The translations under genes and the position numbers were made by a program. From Ligula intestinalis (taxonomy: Eukaryota; Platyhelminthes; Cestoda; Diphyllobothriidea; Diphyllobothriidae), in the NCBI GenBank assembly GCA_036362985.1, contig JAYGXS010000004.1, forward strand, positions 62,070,974-62,134,973: a DNA stretch of 64,000 bases, given 5' to 3'. The notes beneath the pieces were generated by a model. That model did no database searches and was not told the origin of the DNA. It worked only from the letters and a program-made list of their open reading frames with translations. Positions 44,280 to 54,732 of the stretch are shown piece after piece (positions within the stretch are counted from its first letter, which is position 1; every line of letters begins with the position of its first letter).

Positions 44280-44672
44280 TTACGTTGGTCCAATTAACTT
44301 GCGTCTGCAAATGCACGTGAATTCATAGACATAATTAGGGGTGGCGTGCAAAGGCAAGACATCCTTTGTAAGGTCAAGTGGACAAATTTCAGTGACAGTG
44401 AAGAAAACTAGTCCAGCTGCGTTGTACGTTCCCGCTATGGTGCAACGTAGCCGTCGCTTAATTGCATTTGAAATATTTTCACCCTTAAAGGGTAAAGATA
44501 TAAAAATAGGCATTTTCGGAACTGACTGTTTCGTAGATTTCGGCCGTAAAGAGCTGCTGTATTTTTGAATGAAGCGTGAAGGGTCTCTTTGGTGCAGGCA
44601 ATTTCTGCAAGTAGGGCCTCGCTGGAGCACAACCTCCTTCTTAAGGTGGGATGTATGGTGCTCTGACTCCAT
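44280..44672 (-). pseudogene. Penelope-like element: RT-nuclease linker and GIY motif
   Basis: The open 130-codon frame reads MPIFISLPFKGENISNAIKR, then TYNAAGLVFFTVTEICPLDL, TKDVLPLHATPNYVYEFTC and RRKLIGPT. This is the segment between the RT and the GIY-YIG nuclease in flatworm Penelope-like elements. The final part is the start of the nuclease: YEF stands for GIY, and LIG for YIG. A stop follows at once, so the nuclease is cut short. Confidence 0.75.
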
Positions 44673-44930
44673 GGGACTCCAGCCAGGTGTAATGGTGACT
44701 CCGATCGTGCCCGCTACCTGGATCCTCTCCGGTCTTCATGATCTGATCATGGTCTAGGACCAAGGTAGCGGAGAGGAATTGCAGTAGATGCTACGCAAGT
44801 CTGCTGCCGCTTTAATCTATTTCACGCGCTAGTTACCATCCCCGTGCCACATTGCTGTGGTTCACGTATCGCAGGGGAGTTAAGTGAGTTAAACCCTAGC
44901 AACTGCGATCTTGTAGACCATGGTTCCTTA
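44673..44930. other. Unassigned, with short direct repeat
   Basis: Contains GTAGATGCTACGCAAGTCT near 44785, repeated as GTAGACGCTACGCAAGTCT near 45480 on the far side of the LTR-F copy. It may be the flank of a nested insertion. Confidence 0.4.
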
Positions 44931-45475
44931 GGCGAGGAGAAGTCGGCGGAGGCCAGAATTGTAGGAATAGTTTATTGTGTACACAGAGGAACGAAGAATA
45001 GTCAGGAAGAAGTTTGACTTGGGAGCATACGACCAGCCAGGAGGCCAGCCGGGTCTAAGTGCCGGTTTGACAGCAGTCAAGCCAGTGGGCAGAGAAAGCA
45101 TTCACGCGTGCAGGCTTGCTATTCGTCGCTGGGTCAGAAAGCAGCTTTGCGGCAACTGTGATTGGCTACTCCCAGACGTCGAGAACAGCAGTCTTGAGAT
45201 TTTGGCGGAGTTCACTTCGACGCGAGCTAGTCACGACATACGCGGTGGACGCCGTCGCAACCGACGATCGAACTGCTGTGAAACGTCCACTAAATTGGAA
45301 TCCGAACCAATCCCTTCTTGTATCTATGAAAGTTCAGTCCAGCATCCACGGTTCCGGGGCGGATGGCACGCGTAGACCGGTTGTTTGAATGCGTGAACAA
45401 CTGCGTTCGACTCCTTTTTCGGTCTTCATGGCTCAGTTATGTCAACAGACACATGCGCGTGACCGAGAAGAAAGT
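44930..45475. repeat. LTR-F copy (putative solo LTR)
   Basis: It shares with 52900-53290 and 61310-61725 the series AGAAGTCGG(CGG)AGGCCAGA, GTTTATTNTGTACA, GTGGAGAATAG-like and a GCCAGTGGACAG-like block. Read on the minus strand, the TTTATT gives AATAAA, a polyadenylation signal, which together with repeated isolated copies suggests solo LTRs. The outer limits are approximate. Confidence 0.5.
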
Positions 45476-46019
45476 TAAGTAGACGCTACGCAAGTCTACT
45501 ATCATTATACACTATTACAGATGAAAATAACCGTTCCTACGCCCGCCAGGTTGAAGGTCATGGTGGACACTATCATCCGCAATGGTCCAAAGTCAAATAT
45601 ATATACCAACAAAAATAACAGGGGGGACTGGAGTGGTAAGTTCTGGCTTACTAGTCGCCGTCATCCAGTCAGTATCCAATGCAAGCCTTGGATAACCTGA
45701 ACTTTGAAATTGTGGACTACTTCCAGCGCTGTACTCATTAGCTGCAGACCGTTGTCCTATCGGTTGCGATTGGGGATATTTATAATTGTTCTACGGCACT
45801 TGCGTGTTTCTGCGTAGGAAGTTGTTGTCCTATGTACTAAGAGGAACAGTTATCACATGTAATCTCTTAGGCTACTTGCCATAAGCCTTAGCTTCTTTGC
45901 GCCGTCTCCCACCATATCTAATTTTCCCGTAGTGTTCTATTCTGTGGTTATAGAAAAGTTGTTCACTGATTAGGTTAGGGAACACACTCGTCCCTCTGCG
46001 CCTTGTAATCCCTCGTGTT
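45476..46019. other. Unassigned segment
   Basis: No gene or element recognised between the LTR-F copy and the PLE module. Confidence 0.4.
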
Positions 46020-46651
46020 TTCTTTCATCATACGCGCGTGGGCAAAACAGTCTTGTAGAGCCGCCAACTATCTTACGGAATTGGGGGTTAGACGTTTGTT
46101 TCTTGTTTGACGAGTGCAAATAAATATTTAGACGCGTTCATAGCGATCAATGCATATTAAATTAAAGCCACTGAGAGTTTTTTTAATGAGCTAACTAGAA
46201 TAAACTCCTTCGTATGAATTTGAAAATAGGCATCCCAAGAAATACAGTTTGAGATAAAAGATTCTTTGGGAAACAGAAACGAATTTTATTGTAAATTTTT
46301 GACGCTGGCACACCAGGTCTTCATTGAACTTGAGGGAAATGTGTAAAGGACGTTGCGCACTTTTAAACATGCCAAAAAATCGATAATGGTTCGTCATCAA
46401 TAGTCAATAGTAGGTTCTGGTGGTTGGCGCATTTTCAAGGCTTTTGTGAGATTCATGTACATTGAATCCAAATCAAAATGCTTATTGATGCATGATTTGC
46501 CAGAGTAAATGGCTTCTAAAAATTTGCGGTCTTTCTTATGTGGGCAGGAACCTACTATATGGGTTTGGTCCCACTCAAACCTGTGCCCATTTTCAAGCGA
46601 ACGCATTGCGACTTTGGACAGGCAGTCGCGCCTCTTCACCGCCATTTGGAC
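46020..46651 (-). pseudogene. Penelope-like element, inverted pair, minus arm
   Basis: From 46651 down the minus strand reads MAVKRRDCLSKVAMRSLENG, HRFEWDQTHIVGSCPHKK, FLEAIYSGKSCINKHFDLD and a C-terminus. The 3' region follows, with GGCTTTAATTTAATATGC and the CCGTAAGATAGTTGG block near 46070. This is the C-terminal half of the GIY-YIG region of a Penelope-like element without its GIY-YIG motif. It mirrors 46752-47200 on the + strand. Confidence 0.8.
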
Positions 46652-47290
46652 AGAAAAGAGGTCGTTTACCCAATTCCTTGCGGCAACTATCATGCAATTT
46701 ATTGTGGACAAACAGGAAGGTCCGCCTCAACACGCATACATAAACATTAGTTAGCGGTAAAGAGGCGTGAGTACCTGTCCGAAATCGCAGTGCATTTGCT
46801 CGAAAATGGGCACAAATTTGAATGGGACCAAACCAACATAGAAGGTCCCTGTCCATATAAGAAAGGCCACGAATTTCGAGAAGCCATTTACTCTAACGAA
46901 TCATGCATAAATAGACATATTGATTTGGATTCAATGTACATAAATCTCAAAAGGCCTTGCAAATGCGCCAACCACCAGAGCCTACTATTGATCATGGATG
47001 ACGAACCATTATCGATTTTTCGGCATGTTTACAAATGCACAACGTTCTTGACACATTTCCCCCAAGTCCGATGGCGATCTGGTGTGCCAGCATCTAAACT
47101 GTACAATAAAGTTCGTTCCTGTTTCCCAAAAATGTATTTTCTCCAAAAACACCAACTCCATCACCATAAACCCGTATTGCCCCGGCAACTGGTATCTATT
47201 GTTGGGAATTTGACCTTATATTGGCGGAATTTAACGAAAAAGTGAAATTCGACGTTATATTGGCGGAATTTAAAGAAAAAAAGGAAAGTT
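46652..47290 (+). pseudogene. Penelope-like element, inverted pair, plus arm
   Basis: The + strand reads DRKEVVYPIPCGNYHAIYCG and QTGRSASTRIHKH: the GIY (YPI) and YIG (YCG) motifs and nearby Arg of the nuclease. A TAG follows at about 46749, then LAVKRREYLSEIAVHLLENG, HKFEWDQTNIEGPCPYKKGH and EFREAIYSNESCINRHIDLD to the C-terminus. It ends with two tandem copies of a 40-bp unit containing TTATATTGGCGGAATTTAA (47205-47285). The reverse transcriptase is absent. Confidence 0.82.
47205..47285 (+). repeat. Two-copy tandem repeat at the PLE 3' end
   Basis: TTATATTGGCGGAATTTAA plus flanking GAAATT(T/C)GAC and GAAAAA is repeated with few changes. A diverged reverse-complement pair lies at 51455-51540. 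AATAAA lies downstream near 47383. Confidence 0.75.
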
Positions 47291-48521
47291 GGGCTACTGC
47301 AAACGTAAAAATAGATCATTATTATTATAAGGCAAATATGACCTCTTAAGACAGTTCTACCCACGTGTGTAAGTAAGCTTTGAATAAAACACACTGCTTC
47401 CTTCAAGGACGAAACTGAGGGTCACATAAGTGTCCATAACGTGAGTATACTTATTACATGTTGTGCACCCATTCTGGCAGTTGGAATTCGATTCATGTTA
47501 GGCGAAATATGAGGAGATAAATATAAACTAGGTCAGCAGTGGTTGATTTCGGAGTACAATTTGCTTAGGCGGCTAGAAGCCTGATGGGCCAAAAACAAGC
47601 ATCTTTTTCCAAAAGTCAAGTTCGACGGGCGCACGTTTTCGATTATTCATCCTCAGGCCTGTAAGAACGTTAAAGTAACACGGTGGAGGCTAAAACAGTC
47701 AATAAACAGTCGAGGGCATTCAGGCCTATCAGAGGTAATTAGAGTCATGTTCTATCGGAAACATGGGAAGGGTCTAACAGAGTGTGAGTTTTGCATACGT
47801 TTCGTCGCGGTAGCTCGGCGTAGCAGGCTGCAGGAACGAACGGCGGCCACCTCAGTGTTTACATTAATTTTATCACTGCAGCGTTAAGCATGCTATTGTT
47901 TACAAAATGATTTTCGATTTTTATCCTTAACAGCGCGTTTCGTAGCTGTATCCAAGCCCTTTTAAAGCCTGCGGACAAATCTGCATTCAATAGCACACAT
48001 TTCGGCTCCTCGCATTTATTGATCTTTAATCTAGCCTGAGTGGCCACATGTGCGCAGCCATGGTTTATGATGACTGACATGGTTTTCGGCTAAACAGACG
48101 ACATCCAAAGCGACCACCTACCTCAACTGTCAACGGCAACGACGCCGGCGTGCATTGCTGTTTATGGTCATTTGTGTGAGAGACTTCGACTAAATGGCTG
48201 TTGCGAATTTATAGCCTGAAAAGGCACACACGAACTCTTTGACCTCCATCACCGTGCAAGTCCTGTCTGGCCCTCACTTTTGTTGGCCGTAAATGTCCTC
48301 TCGGTCAAACAAATTAGGCTCTTTTAATTGCGGAGCAGTGAACATATATGCTAGCTAAATAATGAAAGGGGAGAGCCTGGATAAAAGAGTTGTCACAGGT
48401 GTTAGGATGTTAGCCGAACCAAATGTTAGCACTGCTTGGAGGCTTTCCTAAGGCGTCGAGCTTCGCCAAAAGTCTTTGTTGATTAGCTTAGACCGCATAG
48501 CAGGCGGGATGACCTTAGACG
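47291..48521. other. Unassigned segment
   Basis: No coding region or element recognised. Frames of 73 codons or fewer. Confidence 0.4.
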
Positions 48522-48548
48522 CATGCACGCACGCACGCACGCACGCAC
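48522..48548. repeat. (GCAC)n microsatellite
   Basis: About six units of GCAC/CACG, starting GCATGCACGCACGCAC. It lies inside an open + frame (48476-48964) where it encodes a His/Thr/Ala run; I do not regard that frame as a gene. Confidence 0.9.
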
Positions 48549-50150
48549 AAAGCCAGAGAGTCAACTGGTCGCGTGACGTTATCTCAATGCGGCCAACCAG
48601 GCCACAAGAAAGCGCGCAGACAATCTCTTATAAGTCACTGCCACCCCTGACACAGAGAACTGAAACCGCGGACGCGTGGCAATGCCCGTCCGCTTCCAAT
48701 GCCGGGGCTTGCCCCCGAGGTGGGACACGAAGCGTTGCAGCCACACCGGATAGCGAGGACACTGGAAATGCAACCCAGCGAGGCAACAGCCACCCGAGAC
48801 AGGTCCTCCGGGTGGATTGCAGAATTATGCCCTTCTTATTGTGTTCTTCATTGGGGATTTCAGCAAGGCGTAATCCAACGGTGACACACGTCAGATGTCA
48901 TCGTTATAACACTAGCGACGCTGAACACATCGTTATAACAACAGGTTGTGGCGTCGACAGGTAGGAGTTTCCCCAAATCACAAGTCAGGTAAGACAAATT
49001 AGGTAGGAACAGCTTAACTGCAAAAAGACGAACTGCACAAAGTGTGGGTGACGAGCCAGCGGCCAGCTATGTCCGCATGCCAGGTGTGCCCGTGAAGTTG
49101 TGTAGCTTCGCCTGCGCGATTAGCACTCTGCCGTCTGCAGTCAATCAACGAAAGCGGGAATATCGATTGACTTGGAGCTTATGCGCTTATCAAACAGCAA
49201 GTTGATCGATAGCGTGAGAAGGGCCGATAGCACATAGAGTGGATGATTACGCGTGGGCAAAAGGCCTGACAGAGCGAAGGCAGGATGCGTCACGCGCAGT
49301 TACGCTGGGCAGCAGATCCATACAGAGTGAACAATCAGGGAGAAATGCAACCAACCGAGCCTGCGCGATATCGTTTGCCTATGCATCTTCTAGCCTGGAA
49401 GGTGATCGAGATGCCATTATTTGGAGAACTGCAGCAACCCATCGTAAAATTTTCCCATGGGCGTTGCGTTTGGTGCATGCAATTACTTTTAACAATCATT
49501 TGAGTAGTATCATCCGGACTACGCAAGCATGAAGGTCAATGATTGGACTATTCTGCACTTGGACCGGAGCTCCTACTGCGATGTTGTCATCAACATGAGC
49601 TTTGAAATGAGGTGGAAACAACAGCTTACCATCCAGATAGGTCGGGCTAGTCAGACTGGTAGCAAAGGTATCGGCCAACAGTACTATGAATATTCCTTAC
49701 ATCATCCCCGCAAGAGTAAGAAGAAGTAGAGAGGATTTCTGGGACCAAAGTGTATTCTGGCTGACGCTTCAAAAGTTCACTCGCTTCCATCGTGAGAGCG
49801 TGGTGTCTGTATTCCTGTTCGCGTCAGATAAATGTGCACGACCATTCGCCTTTGTGTCAATCGATTGCACCGATCGGTTTTCGTGGCTGTGTAGCGATCC
49901 CCTTCCTTAGTCATGCTTTCCTCGGACGCCGCGCGGACTAGGTCATGTCTGGCGTGACCACCACGCACTCGCAAAACGCCATAGTCAAAGCCCCACTCAA
50001 GGTCGGGACTTGTCTAGTCTCACTAGCCAACCAATTCTCAAGGTCAGACCAGTGCCCGAGATGCGGACAATTTGTTTACGCTCATTCATTTCCAGAGCCG
50101 ACGACTCACTGCTCGGTTGCAGACTCTCTGGACTCCGGCTCATTCATGGC
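48549..50150. other. Unassigned segment
   Basis: Several open frames (162 codons at 48476-48964, 97 at 49239-49532) without motifs and with competing frames on the other strand. GC is somewhat higher than at the left end. Possible exons cannot be judged without transcripts. Confidence 0.35.
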
Positions 50151-50330
50151 TGGCCTGCACTCGTCTGGAAGTCACTTCTCCTATTGCTTACATGCTACGC
50201 TTGTTCCTACATTAGTAAATTCTCCCTGACACTATGGCCTTTCACGCCTTATCCAATATTACTAGCTTTTACATGTTGGGATGCGTTCTCTCGTCTATTA
50301 TCTGGCTGGACCACATCGTATCCCACACAG
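50151..50330 (+). repeat. 180-bp direct duplication, first copy
   Basis: It starts TGGCCTGCACTCGTCTGGAA and ends near CATCGTATCCCACACAG. It matches 50956-51132 with about 14 differences, roughly 92 percent identical by eye count. No known family. Confidence 0.85.
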
Positions 50331-50577
50331 TCATCCACAGTGTTGCACTCCCCGTTGGCTGTTAAACTTTTATGTTGGCGTCAGGCAGACCGTTAACTGG
50401 TTGTAACTCATCCCCTCTGCCTCATATACGCACTACATGTCTGCATATCAAATCCATGTGCATTACGAGCATCTCTTTCGTACCGCTTAAGTCTCATTCT
50501 AACTGGCTCTTCCGGATGAGTGCGGTGAACTGCCTTATAATTTTGCTCAAACTTCTCTATATTATCTAGTGTATTTC
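50331..50577. other. Unassigned spacer
   Basis: Sequence between the first duplication copy and the tRNA-like element. Nothing recognised. Confidence 0.4.
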
Positions 50578-50716
50578 AGTTGACCCAATTGGGAAACATT
50601 TTCGGACTCGGTTGGAGTCGAATCACACAGCAGGGAAGGCTTTAGTGCAGCCCACGCTCCACCATTGAGCTACGAGGCTCACCGTGCGCCGGTAATTTTT
50701 CTCTATCGGTTCAACT
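50578..50716 (-). mobile_element. tRNA-like element with inverted ends, minus module
   Basis: The left end AGTTGACCCAATTG is matched by an inverted GGTTCAACT at the right end (50708-50716). Read on the minus strand it holds a tRNA-like core: A-box-like TAGCTCAATGG (50673-50663), then GGGCTGCACTAAAGCCTTCC, then a B-box-like segment with GATTCGACTCC (about 50620-50612). It shares the core with modules at 50916, 61905-62020, 62255 and 63081. Internal pol III promoter boxes suggest a tRNA-derived SINE, but terminal inverted repeats are not usual for SINEs. Confidence 0.65.
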
Positions 50717-50880
50717 GAATTAAGCAAGTTTGCCTAAGTCACCTAACAAATGAGTAAGCCCAGGATTCAATCTGGGGATTCTAGATGATTGCTTAAGAAA
50801 TCCTGCCTGGGCAGTCAGCTAGCCGTTCCGTAGTGGTAGGTTCCATAATAACAATAATTTGAGCGAATAAAATCGATCCA
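50717..50880. other. Shared spacer of the tRNA-like composite
   Basis: It aligns with 62090-62230: blocks like GGATTCTAGATGAT against GGATCCCAGATGAT, CCTGCCTGGGCAGT against CCTGTATGGGCAGT, and AGTGTGATTAAATTCATGGC against AGTGGGATTAAATTCACGGC. So the two composites share not only the tRNA-like modules but also the DNA between them. Confidence 0.6.
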
Positions 50881-50956
50881 AGTGTGATTAAATTCATGGC
50901 GCAGGTTGAGCACTGTAGCTCAGTGGTAGAGCATTGGTTGCGCAAAAGCCTTCCCT
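50881..50956 (+). mobile_element. tRNA-like element, plus module, truncated
   Basis: AAATTCATGGCGCAGG leads into an A box, TAGCTCAGTGG (50916-50926), a D-arm GCTC...GAGC and GGTTGCGCAAAAGCCTTCCCT. It stops at 50956, where the second copy of the 180-bp duplication begins, so the B-box half is missing. Confidence 0.7.
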
Positions 50957-51132
50957 GGCCTGCACTCGTCTGGAAGTCACTTTCCTATTGCTTACATACT
51001 ACGCTTGTTCCTACCTTAGTAAATTCTCCCTGACACTATGGCCTTTCACGCCTTATCCTATTCCACTAGCTTATACATGTTGGGATACATGCTCTCGTCT
51101 ATTATCCGGTTGGACCTCATCGTATCCCACAG
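50957..51132 (+). repeat. 180-bp direct duplication, second copy
   Basis: Partner of 50151-50330, same orientation, 805 bp away. Its left edge is fused to the middle of a tRNA-like module. Confidence 0.85.
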
Positions 51133-51454
51133 CTGTTTGAATTGCTTGTGCCTTCACGAGCGCAGTCTTGAGCTGTGTCAAGCCCTTGTTGTGTCTCGAT
51201 TTTTTCGCATATTAAGTACTATAAATGTATATATAGAGAGAGGAGTAAGTCTGATTTCAAAAGTAACATCCAACATGACCAGCAAAAATACCTCCATTCA
51301 CTGTGTCCAGAAGTAAAATTTAAAAAATACACAAGTATCTAAAGGTTTTAATAAACTACATATAAAGGTAGGACTGTCTCTCGACGTCCTACTTGCCTTT
51401 TACTTATATTACTAACCTACTCTTACATTGTGCAGTAGGCTGACCTTCACCTTT
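51133..51454. other. Unassigned segment
   Basis: AT-rich, no recognised feature. Confidence 0.4.
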
Positions 51455-51545
51455 TTCGTTAAATACCGCCAATAGAAGGTCCAATTTCCTTTCTTCCGTT
51501 AGATTCCGCAAATATACGGTCAAATTTCCCTCAATAGGCATCGAT
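51455..51545 (-). mobile_element. Penelope-like tandem repeat remnant
   Basis: The reverse complement shows TTTGACCGTATATTTGCGG and GACCTTCTATTGGCGGTATT, two diverged units of the repeat found at 47205-47285. Confidence 0.6.
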
Positions 51546-51559
51546 TGCCTGAACAAAAG

Positions 51560-51790
51560 GACTTTATGTTGATGGAGTTGATTCTATTAAGCACATTAAA
51601 AAAAACTAGAAATGGCTTTAATTTAATATTCGCTGGTCACTCTCGACACAATTAAATATTCATTTACACGCGTTAACAAAGAATTTAATGTTTAACTGCC
51701 AATTCCGTACGACAGTTGGGCGGGATAACATGCATTAAGGCAGCTCTACGAGACAGTCTTGCCTTAGTTTCTATCTTTCACTTTCGTATT
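51560..51790 (+). mobile_element. Penelope-like 3' module (third copy)
   Basis: It shares AAATGGCTTTAATTTAATAT and the CCGTACGACAGTTGGGCGGG block with 46020-46195 (minus) and 24230-24435 (+). The order relative to the tandem unit is inverted compared with 46652-47290, so rearranged PLE pieces meet here. Confidence 0.6.
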
Positions 51791-52899
51791 TTAGAAATGC
51801 GGCACAAAATGCTGATCTGTCGATGTACAACAGGAGATATTGGTTAATGAAAGTTCACCGATCACAAACGGACCTCATTCGTCCCGCTCTGCCTTGAGTC
51901 TCATTCTCGGACTCTGACAACGGCCGCACAGCGGCTATTTGTTTAGGCAAAAAACCCTGTCCCCTTGTCTTCGCCGACAGTGCTATGCGGCAAGAGATAA
52001 GTCGGGAGTCTCGAACGACTTTGCATAGGTTACCGGAGGACATAATTTTTAGTCACCTGTCAACGTAAAGTATGCTTTTGATGTCCATAGAACCATCTAA
52101 CATATTTTTTTTAACTGACAATGCGAACCCCAAAGCGATCTCCCCGAGATGTATTGTGGTACAAAGCTTATTGAGAGTTCCCTGCACATAGGTTGAGGAT
52201 ATATTCGTTTTCGCCTTCACCTTCAGGAACTAGTACCGTAGTGGCCCTTCTTGCCCGAAGCCCGACGTCACAGACAAGGTCACTCAGAGCAGGCCCTTTC
52301 GCTAATGTACTTTTCGGCCTGCCTCCGATCAGACGCAAACTTGCGCATGAGACACTCACCACCCACGCAAAATTTCTACCTTCGTGCGGTCCAACCGATC
52401 ACCATCAAGGCCGCGAAACTGAGCGAGGATTCAGCAGCCACCCCTGATAACTCACGCTAGACTCACTTGGAATTCTGCCCCCGCGCGGAGCGGACGCGTC
52501 GCCGCTGCTCTCTCACACGGCTCTTACGGTCGAAGGCACGCCAGACCAAGTCAACCTTCCTATGAACTATTCTCCAACTCATTCTGTAAACAATATATTG
52601 TCCCTACCGCTCTGGCTTTCCAAGACTTCTCTCATCTCCGAAGCAACCAAGCTTGGAAGATCGTAGTCGTTAGGTTTAAACCGTAGTAGCCTTGACAAAT
52701 TGCGATAGTACCAGTGTCCAAACCAGGTCTTTAAATGATCTCTGTCAATGAAAAACTGTCCGCTTGGAATTATGAGTTCGTTGGCTTGTATTGTATTCAT
52801 TCGTTTGACCCCCCCCCCCACGCAGGACCGGGTCCTGCGCGCACGTCTGTCTGCTAGCTGCTGTGGGCGTGAGTGTATCGCAGGGACACGTCGGGAAGT
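51791..52899. other. Unassigned segment with a poly-C tract
   Basis: A minus-strand frame at 52168-52362 includes LVCDVGLRARRATTVLVPEG, and its + strand shadow is also open; I cannot assign it. A run of C lies at about 52809-52820, followed by a small inverted repeat, GCAGGACCGGGTCCTGC. Nothing else recognised. Confidence 0.35.
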
Positions 52900-53290
52900 C
52901 ACCAATATCGCAAGGGGGTAAATTAAGTTAAACCCTGGAAACTGCGATCTTCAAGCTTGTTCCCTTGAGAGAAATGAAGTCATGGAAGGCCAAGGTGCTA
53001 GGAGCATTTTATTCTGTACAGAAGGAATGCAGAATAGGTAGTATAAAATTGACTGTCAGACGATTGCAAAACCGCAAGCCAGTGGACAGCGTCTGAAGTG
53101 ATGTCTGTTCAGCAGTCGTCGCACGAGATCCTGTACGAGCCGGCCTGTGACTGACTGTTACAGAGACCGAAAAAAGTTAGCGTTCACAAATGCACCTTGA
53201 TTCGAGTTAGTCACGACGAGCCTTCACAAGTACACTTCGTGTGGAGCTAGTCACTACAAGTGCGTAAATTTCATGCGAGAGTGATTCACT
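52900..53290. repeat. LTR-F copy (putative solo LTR)
   Basis: It carries GTTAAACCCTGGAAACTGCG and GATCTT (also near 44890), the CATTTTATTCTGTACAGAAG polyadenylation-like region (minus-strand AATAAA), GCAAGCCAGTGGACAGCGTC and GACTGACTGTTACAGAGACC. The same order occurs in the other copies. No internal retroelement genes lie next to it. Confidence 0.55.
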
Positions 53291-54310
53291 GACCACTTGC
53301 TCAACTGCTTGGCCAGTAGCAGTCTATTACACCTATGTTTGTTTGTCCCAGAGACATACAGAGGAGTGCAATCACGTGATGGCTTGCGGACTTGGCGCCG
53401 GCGCTACAAGTGTTTAAGCACATCATGGTGCTCATTAAATTTCTCGATGCACGCAGATCAGTTTAGCGATTCGGTGTGCGTACTGCTGTGCGCGCGGGCC
53501 TCTGGGTGACTGTTTGCTCGACAACAAACTAACACGTGAACGGGCTGGTAGCGCCCTGCACCCTGTCTCGCGGCGTCGGGCATGTGCAGATTTTCACAAA
53601 AATTCTGTTCGAAAAGATAGCGGGGCCTTGACTTGACAGAATGCACGAAGGCAGCCATCCTGTGTGAGGCTACTTAAGTGATGCTGCAAATTTTTAAGGG
53701 GAAAACCAACGTTTTCTGCTCTTCGACTCGGAAGAGAAAAATTTGCGTGGGTGGTCATCGGAGATCGTGACCTCGATGGGGTGTACAAAATCATATTTTG
53801 CGCAGCTTTATTCTACACCTGACATCAGCAAAGATTAACGGGCTGTCGTTGTATGTGCTCCATCACTGGAGACAGAGGGAGAATGTTGCGGCCTAACGTT
53901 CCGATCTACAGTTGCTGTACACGGCAGCTATTAGCCTACAGTCACGCTAACTTCGGGCTTTTCAAATTGAGCCGCAATTTTTTTCCTCTGTTACTTCGCA
54001 TGTAAATGTTCTTATATATATACGTCGCCCGGCTTACTTCGCCTATTTTAAACCGATTTTTATCTCTCTTTGTTTATTTGAACAATGATGAGGTCAGCAG
54101 TGCACGACGCTTGCGCCCTGTTGAAAGCAGTCCAATTTGGCCTATATTTGACGAATTTTCCAAGGAGATTTGTCCACGATGTCGACAGTTGCAGTCATTG
54201 ACACTTATCGGTTGCTTTTTTTTTCCTGGCGTTGTAAGTTTGTGCGCTTTACTTTATTCCCTGTGAATGTAGGACGTGTTTTCTAAACAATTTTGGAAGA
54301 CTGTTTATTG
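53291..54310. other. Unassigned segment
   Basis: Open frames up to 86 codons (54006-54266, +), hydrophobic and motif-free. A short CT run (54320-54350) follows. Confidence 0.35.
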
Positions 54311-54542
54311 CTTTCTCCAACCCTCTCTCTCTCTCGCTCTCTCTCAGAGTACGATGTAAGGCCTTGGGGCGATGTGGATATTATGCGGAAATTGCGGTTG
54401 CGCAGACCTACAGGGATAATTTTCCTCGGTAATCTAGCCCAGCCTGCGAAACTAAACCTTCCCACCTTTGAACTGAAGAGATTTGCATTTTCCTTACTGA
54501 AATGCATACATACACACGACAGTTCTCCCGTCGATTTCGACA

Positions 54543-54732
54543 ATGGGCACCACGTGCTCCAGCAAGCCGCAGCAAACGCTGAAGCAAGCCACAGCATACA
54601 CAGAGGCAAGCTGGGCAAGCAACACGAAAGCGACAGGAGCAACACAGAGAACTCGTGCGAGAGAAAACAAGAGTTTAGGCAGACTCGCACAGAATATACC
54701 CACTCGCTCACCACTCCAACCTCCATTTCCGA
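54543..54732 (+). CDS. Possible N-myristoylated exon, unrecognised
   Basis: ATG 54543 opens a 64-codon frame starting MGTTCSSKPQ. Gly2 with Ser6 fits the N-myristoylation pattern, and Cys5 could be palmitoylated, as in membrane-anchored signalling proteins. A GTAAAG that could be a 5' splice site lies at 54734, eight codons before the stop. The rest (Gln/Thr/Arg-rich) has no domain, and a longer open frame (54293-54832) overlaps in another phase. This could equally be chance. Confidence 0.2.

Noticed and set aside
48476..48964. 162-codon + frame spanning the GCAC repeat
   Set aside because: It includes microsatellite translation, shows no motif, and has open frames on the opposite strand over much of its length.
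52168..52362. Minus-strand frame with LVCDVGLRARRATTVLVPEG as a gene
   Set aside because: It looks protein-like and may come from a repeat, but I cannot name a family; the + strand is also open over the same bases.
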